The notes beneath the pieces were generated by a model that made no database searches, was not told the DNA's origin, and saw nothing but the letters and a program-made list of their open reading frames with translations. The position numbers and the translations under genes were made by a program. From assembly GCA_963971285.1 (NCBI GenBank), contig OZ020248.1:18476001-18540000 (forward strand): 64,000 nt of DNA, in the 5' to 3' direction. Below, one piece after another: positions 61,901 to 64,000 of this stretch. The DNA is from Astropecten irregularis (Eukaryota > Echinodermata > Asteroidea > Paxillosida > Astropectinidae). Numbering within the stretch: the first letter of the stretch is position 1; every line of letters begins with the position of its first letter.

Positions 61901-64000
61901 CTGGTGGCTGGCTGTCTAGTGCTTGAACTATCCCATGGAAATGGGGATCTGAGGAGGAGAATAGAGTGCATACAAACTGCAATTACTCAGGCCCAAATCA
62001 TTTGAACATGATAGGGTCAAGATAATGTCAGTAGCATTACATTTGATTCAATATTACATGTACTTGTACAGTTGTATGGCAGACAAACATGAGACAATTT
62101 GCAGTGCAGTGACCATGTCTAAATCTAACATGCATTGTCCAATAACCAGGTAGTCGAGTGACATCAACATTTTGAGCTCTGGTTTTCAGCATTAGTGCAG
62201 AATGCTATCAATCAATTCATAGGCTATGTACAACATTGGTAACAAACCAAAACGCAAATGTTTACAGATTTACATATAACTTACAGGGTATAAAGACGGT
62301 AATGGTAAAAACATACTGTGAAAATTATTCTGCCTGAAATGCTGTATTTTTCCAGAAAAGAGTAAAACCAAAGACCAAAACATTGATCTTGGAAAGATAA
62401 AAAATGAGACAGCTATTCCCACACAATTTGGCGCAACAATTGCAACGTTTTTTTGTTTTCTACTGTTTCCAATGATCAATTGAGCTGAAAATTTCACAGG
62501 TTTGTTTTTATTCCATGACAAATCAAATAATGAGCAGCCTGAAACTGTTCTGTCACATTTTCCAATGTTGTACATGCCTTTTAAGTGTTATACAACACAT
62601 CCTCTTGAAGTTGGTTTAGATATAAATGGCAAGGAGGGTTGAGACTTGAAGGTAATTACATCTGGATTGAAGATGGTTTGGTAATGCCATCGAGACACCT
62701 ATCATAATCTAACAGGGTCTGGGCTCGCCTTGCACCAGGGCCCAATTTCATGGAATCCATTACCAGAAAATTCTTTGCTTACAGTAGCAGATTTGTTTTG
62801 GTTACGGTTAGCGTATTTCATGGGACTGTTTTCTTTTTGGTAACGGTAAGCAAGGAATTTCTGCAGAATGCATATGACAGCGCGTTAGCAAAAAATAATT
62901 GAAACGTGAACAAAGAAAAATTTACTGGAGTGGGATTCGAACCAGCGACCTCCTGAATACCGTACAGGAACTCTACAAACTGACCCATCCAGCCCTACAT
63001 TGGTGCTGACCCTAATAGTCAATTATTTTTGTTCGTTTGGCAGTAAGAAAGTCAGAAGCCATGAAACTACGCACACACTGCCATGTCCCAGGGATCATTT
63101 CACCGATACGTGCAGCAATGCTGCAACCTGGGAACGGTACATAGAGGATCACTCAAAGAGGATACGGCAGAAAATAATCACGGTTACCCTAGAAATTCTT
63201 AATTACAGATTCCATGAAATAGATTTCACGCATAGCACAAAAATAGGCTGTAATGGATTCTATGAAATTGGACCCAAGAGGGGGAGGGTGTTGAATGGAA
63301 ACTCAGAGGAACACTCACTTGGCCTTTTTACTGAAATGTTTTACAAACAGAATCTAACATTGATTGTAGTTGACAAACTGCTTGGAGCAGCCATAGCTAG
63401 GCCATCATGCTATGACAGACTTACATTGTATCTCTCTTAGCAGGAAGGCTGAATGGATCATCAAGGGTAGAGTCCATAGGTGTACCACCCCTGGGTGTCA
63501 GGGGTTTAGGCCTACAATGACAGGCAGAAAAACAGCAAAATCTCAGGTCTAACATCAGCCATGCTCATAGGTAATCATCAAACAGAAAAAGTTACCATAG
63601 TAAAACTATCGTGCAACTACTGTTAAAATCTGCGCTTTATACAAGCACAATAGTATACGCCTCCAAGAGTTTGCAAAGTGCCGGCCAATCACAATGCGCC
63701 GAATAGGTTGACCTTTTCCAGATGCGTATCGGGTGGGCAAATTCCATACATTGTGATTGGCCAATGCGTTGCAAACTCTTGGAAGCGCACTATTGTGAAT
63801 TGCCCATATTGCCTCTATTGTGGTTTATTACAACTGCATAGCGCGTTTATACATACTGCACTAAGGAGTCCGGGTCTATGTCCGTATCTGACAGACCGAG
63901 ATAGTCAGCAGCAGAGGGCGCCCTTGCAGGGGGAGGCTCGTCTTTCGGCTTAGCTTTGACTGGTAACGATTTCTTCTCTTCAACTGTCGAGGTTTCCAAT
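49935..64000 (-). CDS. FBF1: FBF1, Fas-binding factor 1 homolog (5' end outside window)
   Basis: Exons in transcript order: 63857-64000 (partial), 63425-63511, 61884-61948, 61443-61754, 60573-60718, 60296-60457, 59227-59442, 58835-58935, 58431-58637, 57656-57763, 57171-57310, 56700-56818, 56033-56155, 54671-54814, 53556-53774, 52862-52999, 51962-52064, 50601-50815, 49935-50018. Frame is continuous for 943 residues to a TGA. FBF1 is a keratin-binding protein of centriolar distal appendages (transition fibres) needed for ciliogenesis. Diagnostic coiled-coil stretches are VHQLESEKRRLEAELQALQQ, LLDDQKTIMAQCLEERRSL and the acidic C terminus DKEFLEEESVFLETLK. The upstream part is acidic and Pro-rich (ADYLGLSDTDIDPDS, SPFPWDSSS) as in the family's disordered N terminus. 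Odd features are a glutamine-rich insert in exon 61443-61754 and a second one in 59227-59442. The N terminus is missing. Confidence 0.88.
50167..50532. repeat. Family 1 interspersed element (full length)
   Basis: TTTAAAGGTAATATCATACT at the left and AAAGTATGATACTACCTTTA at the right are inverted ends of about 20 bases. Fills the last FBF1 intron, and its left half contributes a long spurious plus-strand frame. Confidence 0.8.
51021..51335. repeat. Family 1 interspersed element
   Basis: TTTAAAGGTAGCATCATACT to AAAAGTATGATATTACCTTT, with an internal deletion after CAGGGTATGAAG relative to the copy at 38747. Confidence 0.78.
51358..51520 (+). mobile_element. Penelope-like terminal fragment with hammerhead-like core
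   Basis: AAAGATCCTGCTAGGATTGA followed by AACGTCAGGCCCTCCTGACT gives the stem (GATCC/GGAT) and GAAAC core in near-intact form. The downstream AAGCATTTTATATATTTCAG and GCAGTTTATTACTTGTAT match 53801-54090. Confidence 0.5.
51531..51665. repeat. Foldback element with 24-base inverted ends
   Basis: ATAAGAAGGAAGGTTTGCGG and GCAAACCTTCCTTCTTTATG are inverted, with GAGACACC/GTGTCTC continuing inward. In the FBF1 intron before exon 18. Confidence 0.75.
52140..52350. repeat. Family 6 element
   Basis: GGCTCAGGCTCCAGGTCCGT to CCTGAGCCTGGCCCTCC. Contains TTGAAGCTGAAGCTCTATTT and CAGCCAAAAGCCTCTATTTC. Confidence 0.75.
52580..52803. repeat. Family 5 foldback element
   Basis: CCTTTACAAGTTGAGGCTTG and CTCAAGCCTGGTTTCGTAAA are inverted; GCTACCGCCATTTT and ACGGTGGTAGC lie inside. 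It ends about 60 bases from FBF1 exon 16. Confidence 0.75.
53063..53195. repeat. Family 3 variant foldback element
   Basis: GGATTTCACCAAACACTAAG and CTTCATGAAATCGACCCC form the ends; AAGATCAATCTTA occurs at both sides. Confidence 0.65.
53556..58935 (-). CDS. FBF1: FBF1 central coiled coil (exons 8-15)
   Basis: Exons 58835-58935, 58431-58637, 57656-57763, 57171-57310, 56700-56818, 56033-56155, 54671-54814 and 53556-53774 encode a continuous Gln/Glu/Leu/Arg heptad-rich coiled coil. The family signature is clearest in LSSLQRASEEERKLAAEQL and LLDDQKTIMAQCLEERRSL. Exon 56033-56155 has a weak donor (GTTTGC), interrupted seven bases into the intron by an inserted element. Confidence 0.85.
53801..54090 (-). 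mobile_element. Penelope-like fragment with two hammerhead-like cores
   Basis: In minus sense, CTGAAGATGTTCTGAATAAA followed by GAACGAAAT (near 53927-53965) fits CUGANGA, stem II and GAAA. Further on, AAAGATCCTGCTAGGATCAA followed by AACATCGGGCC is a weaker second core. Flanks match 51358-51520. Confidence 0.45.
54091..54434. repeat. Family 1 interspersed element (subfamily with CAATGTTGTA ends)
   Basis: Shares GCTCAATTGATCATTG, GGCAGAAATATTTCCACAGT and ACCAATGTTGTATATGACCT with the copies at 62222 and 22525. Confidence 0.7.
55025..56025. mobile_element. 1.0 kb hAT-like non-autonomous element
   Basis: Perfect 13-base inverted ends CAGAGATGCAACT / AGTTGCATCTCTG; subterminal CGGAAAATGA at the left and CATTTCCGATTTTG or ATCGGAAAAG words at the right. 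CAGAGATG-type ends are common in hAT elements. Flanking sites do not give a clean 8 bp duplication. CpG-rich interior with a 95-residue frame that resembles nothing I know. Confidence 0.6.
56242..56458. repeat. Family 6 element
   Basis: GGAGGCTCAGGCTCAGGCTC to GAGCTTGAGCCCCTGTTT. Contains CCAGAGAATCTACTTTCAAA and CTGCAGCCAAAAGCCTCTTT. Confidence 0.78.
56962..57092. repeat. Family 3 foldback element
   Basis: GGGATAGATTTCACGAAGCC and GGTGAAATTGACCCC at the ends; interior TTACGAAGGATAACCCATCG is identical to the copy at 285. Confidence 0.7.
58205..58345 (+). mobile_element. tRNA-derived SINE, family 2 (degenerate)
   Basis: CTCTAGTAAGCAGGAGGTCA, GGGTTTGAATCCTACCTGAG, then CAGTGAAGGCAAAACCTAAT, matching 59686-59860 in order. 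The A box is lost. Confidence 0.6.
58670..58790. repeat. Family 3 variant foldback element
   Basis: Shares CATTGTGACATCACA, CACTTAAGATCAGTCTTAGT and GCTTTGTGAAATC with 53063-53195. Its left end is poorly preserved. Confidence 0.55.
59227..60718 (-). CDS. FBF1: FBF1 exons 5-7, Pro/Gln-rich linker
   Basis: Exons 60573-60718, 60296-60457 and 59227-59442. The first contains six consecutive Gln near QQLRQK; the second is Pro/Thr-rich (LPGYTLPTPQPTHQIQP) and then becomes helical (WQEQLERSQLEMEQAL); the third has SMQQQLQQQQQQ and a Met/Pro segment (AMLPMHGASPLMMPGL) before the main coiled coil starts. Confidence 0.84.
59686..59860 (+). mobile_element. tRNA-derived SINE, family 2
   Basis: The tRNA-like head (59686-59758) has A-box-like AGTGGCCTAGCGG and B box GGTTCGAATCC, a perfect T arm (GTGGG/CCCAC) and a near-complete acceptor stem, but an eight-base anticodon loop ACTAGTAA. 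A tail with CAGTGCTCATCCACGTCGGT follows. The second copy at 58205 argues for a SINE rather than a tRNA gene. Confidence 0.65.
59875..60217. repeat. Family 1 interspersed element
   Basis: CCTTAAAGGTACTATCATAC to GTTTGAAATCACCTTTAAG. Contains GTGGGCACCGTATGGGACTT and GATGACTGTTACTGTATCC. Confidence 0.75.
60848..60900 (+). mobile_element. Hammerhead-like motif, possible Penelope-like remnant
   Basis: CTGAGGACGACCAAAGCACA followed by CTGGTCAAAGTGTCGAG fits CUGANGA, stem II GACCA/UGGUC and a mutated GAAA (AAAG) core. Different sequence from the 51358 group, same architecture. Confidence 0.35.
61157..61388. repeat. Family 6 element
   Basis: GGACCTTTCTCAAGGCTCGG and GAGCTTTGAGAAAGGCCC are inverted ends. 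The interior is the inverse of the other copies (TAGAGACTTTTGGCTGCGGT). Confidence 0.78.
61443..61754 (-). CDS. FBF1: FBF1 glutamine-rich exon
   Basis: A 312 nt exon encodes DFDMSDNEEDPMQ, then about 50 residues that are mostly Gln, broken by Pro, Lys, Arg and Leu, then SDMFLGSQQAPSPTPQ. Codons mix CAG and CAA. The antisense strand reads as a poly-Leu frame, which is a shadow. I do not recall a comparable tract in vertebrate FBF1. Confidence 0.85.
62222..62583. repeat. Family 1 interspersed element (CAATGTTGTA subfamily)
   Basis: GTACAACATTGGTAACAAAC and CCAATGTTGTACATGCCTTT are inverted ends. Inverse of 54091-54434. Confidence 0.75.
62738..63275. repeat. Family 2 foldback element split by a SINE
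   Basis: GGGCCCAATTTCATGGAATC at the left and TTCTATGAAATTGGACCC at the right. The SINE at 62900-63170 interrupts it; joining the flanks restores the order seen at 14270-14310. Confidence 0.82.
62900..63170 (-). mobile_element. tRNA-derived SINE, family 1 (full length, with target duplication)
   Basis: Flanked by AAAATAAT on both sides (62892-62899 and 63171-63178), so its ends are exact: 271 bases. In sense orientation, 176 bases without tRNA similarity come first, then the tRNA-like part (62924-62994), then 24 bases ending in TTTGTTCACGTTTCA. Boxes: B GGTTCGAATCC, A degraded (GGGTCAGTTTG). Confidence 0.82.
63647..63796. repeat. MITE-like element with about 45-base inverted ends
   Basis: ACAATAGTATACGCCTCCAA and TTGGAAGCGCACTATTGT are inverted, and the match continues through GAGTTTGCAA and GGCCAATCACAATG. 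In the FBF1 intron between its first two visible exons. Confidence 0.8.

Noticed and set aside
63000-63440. 146-residue plus-strand reading frame
   Set aside because: Built from a SINE, a family 2 repeat and the antisense of an FBF1 exon.

Overview
This window is animal nuclear DNA, most likely from a marine invertebrate deuterostome (echinoderm, hemichordate or cephalochordate grade). The reasons are many short exons with GT-AG introns, about half a dozen families of short interspersed elements, a nuclear tRNA gene, and three vertebrate-type genes that reassemble exon by exon in a single reading frame. The species cannot be named from the sequence alone.

Layout: (1) 485-30072, minus strand: a VWA3A-like gene. 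28 coding exons give about 1,114 residues with three von Willebrand A domains; the 3' end lies beyond the left edge. (2) 30073-36215: intergenic, with a promoter-proximal foldback element and one good tRNA-Arg(UCG). (3) 36216-43887, plus strand: a five-exon, 227-residue adaptor with a CARD, then a Death domain, then a lysine-rich tail. The domain order is that of CRADD/RAIDD. A 1.5 kb decamer minisatellite fills the intron between the two domains. (4) 43888-49934: intergenic, repeats only. (5) 49935-64000, minus strand: FBF1, a centriolar distal-appendage protein. 19 exons give 943 residues through the stop codon; the 5' end lies beyond the right edge. It carries a long glutamine-rich insert and a long C-terminal coiled coil.

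FBF1 acts in ciliogenesis and VWA3A is usually linked to motile cilia, so the two flanking genes may share cilium-related expression. The CARD-Death gene belongs to death-fold signalling and shows no link with them. The genes point in different directions and nothing suggests co-transcription.

Repeats dominate the non-coding space: a roughly 370 bp family with ten copies, several foldback families that share similar termini, two tRNA-derived families (one with its tRNA-like part at the 3' end), Penelope-like fragments with hammerhead-like cores, two roughly 1.0 kb elements and one 1.47 kb element with inverted ends. All exon boundaries were read by eye from splice consensus and frame continuity; no alignment was run.
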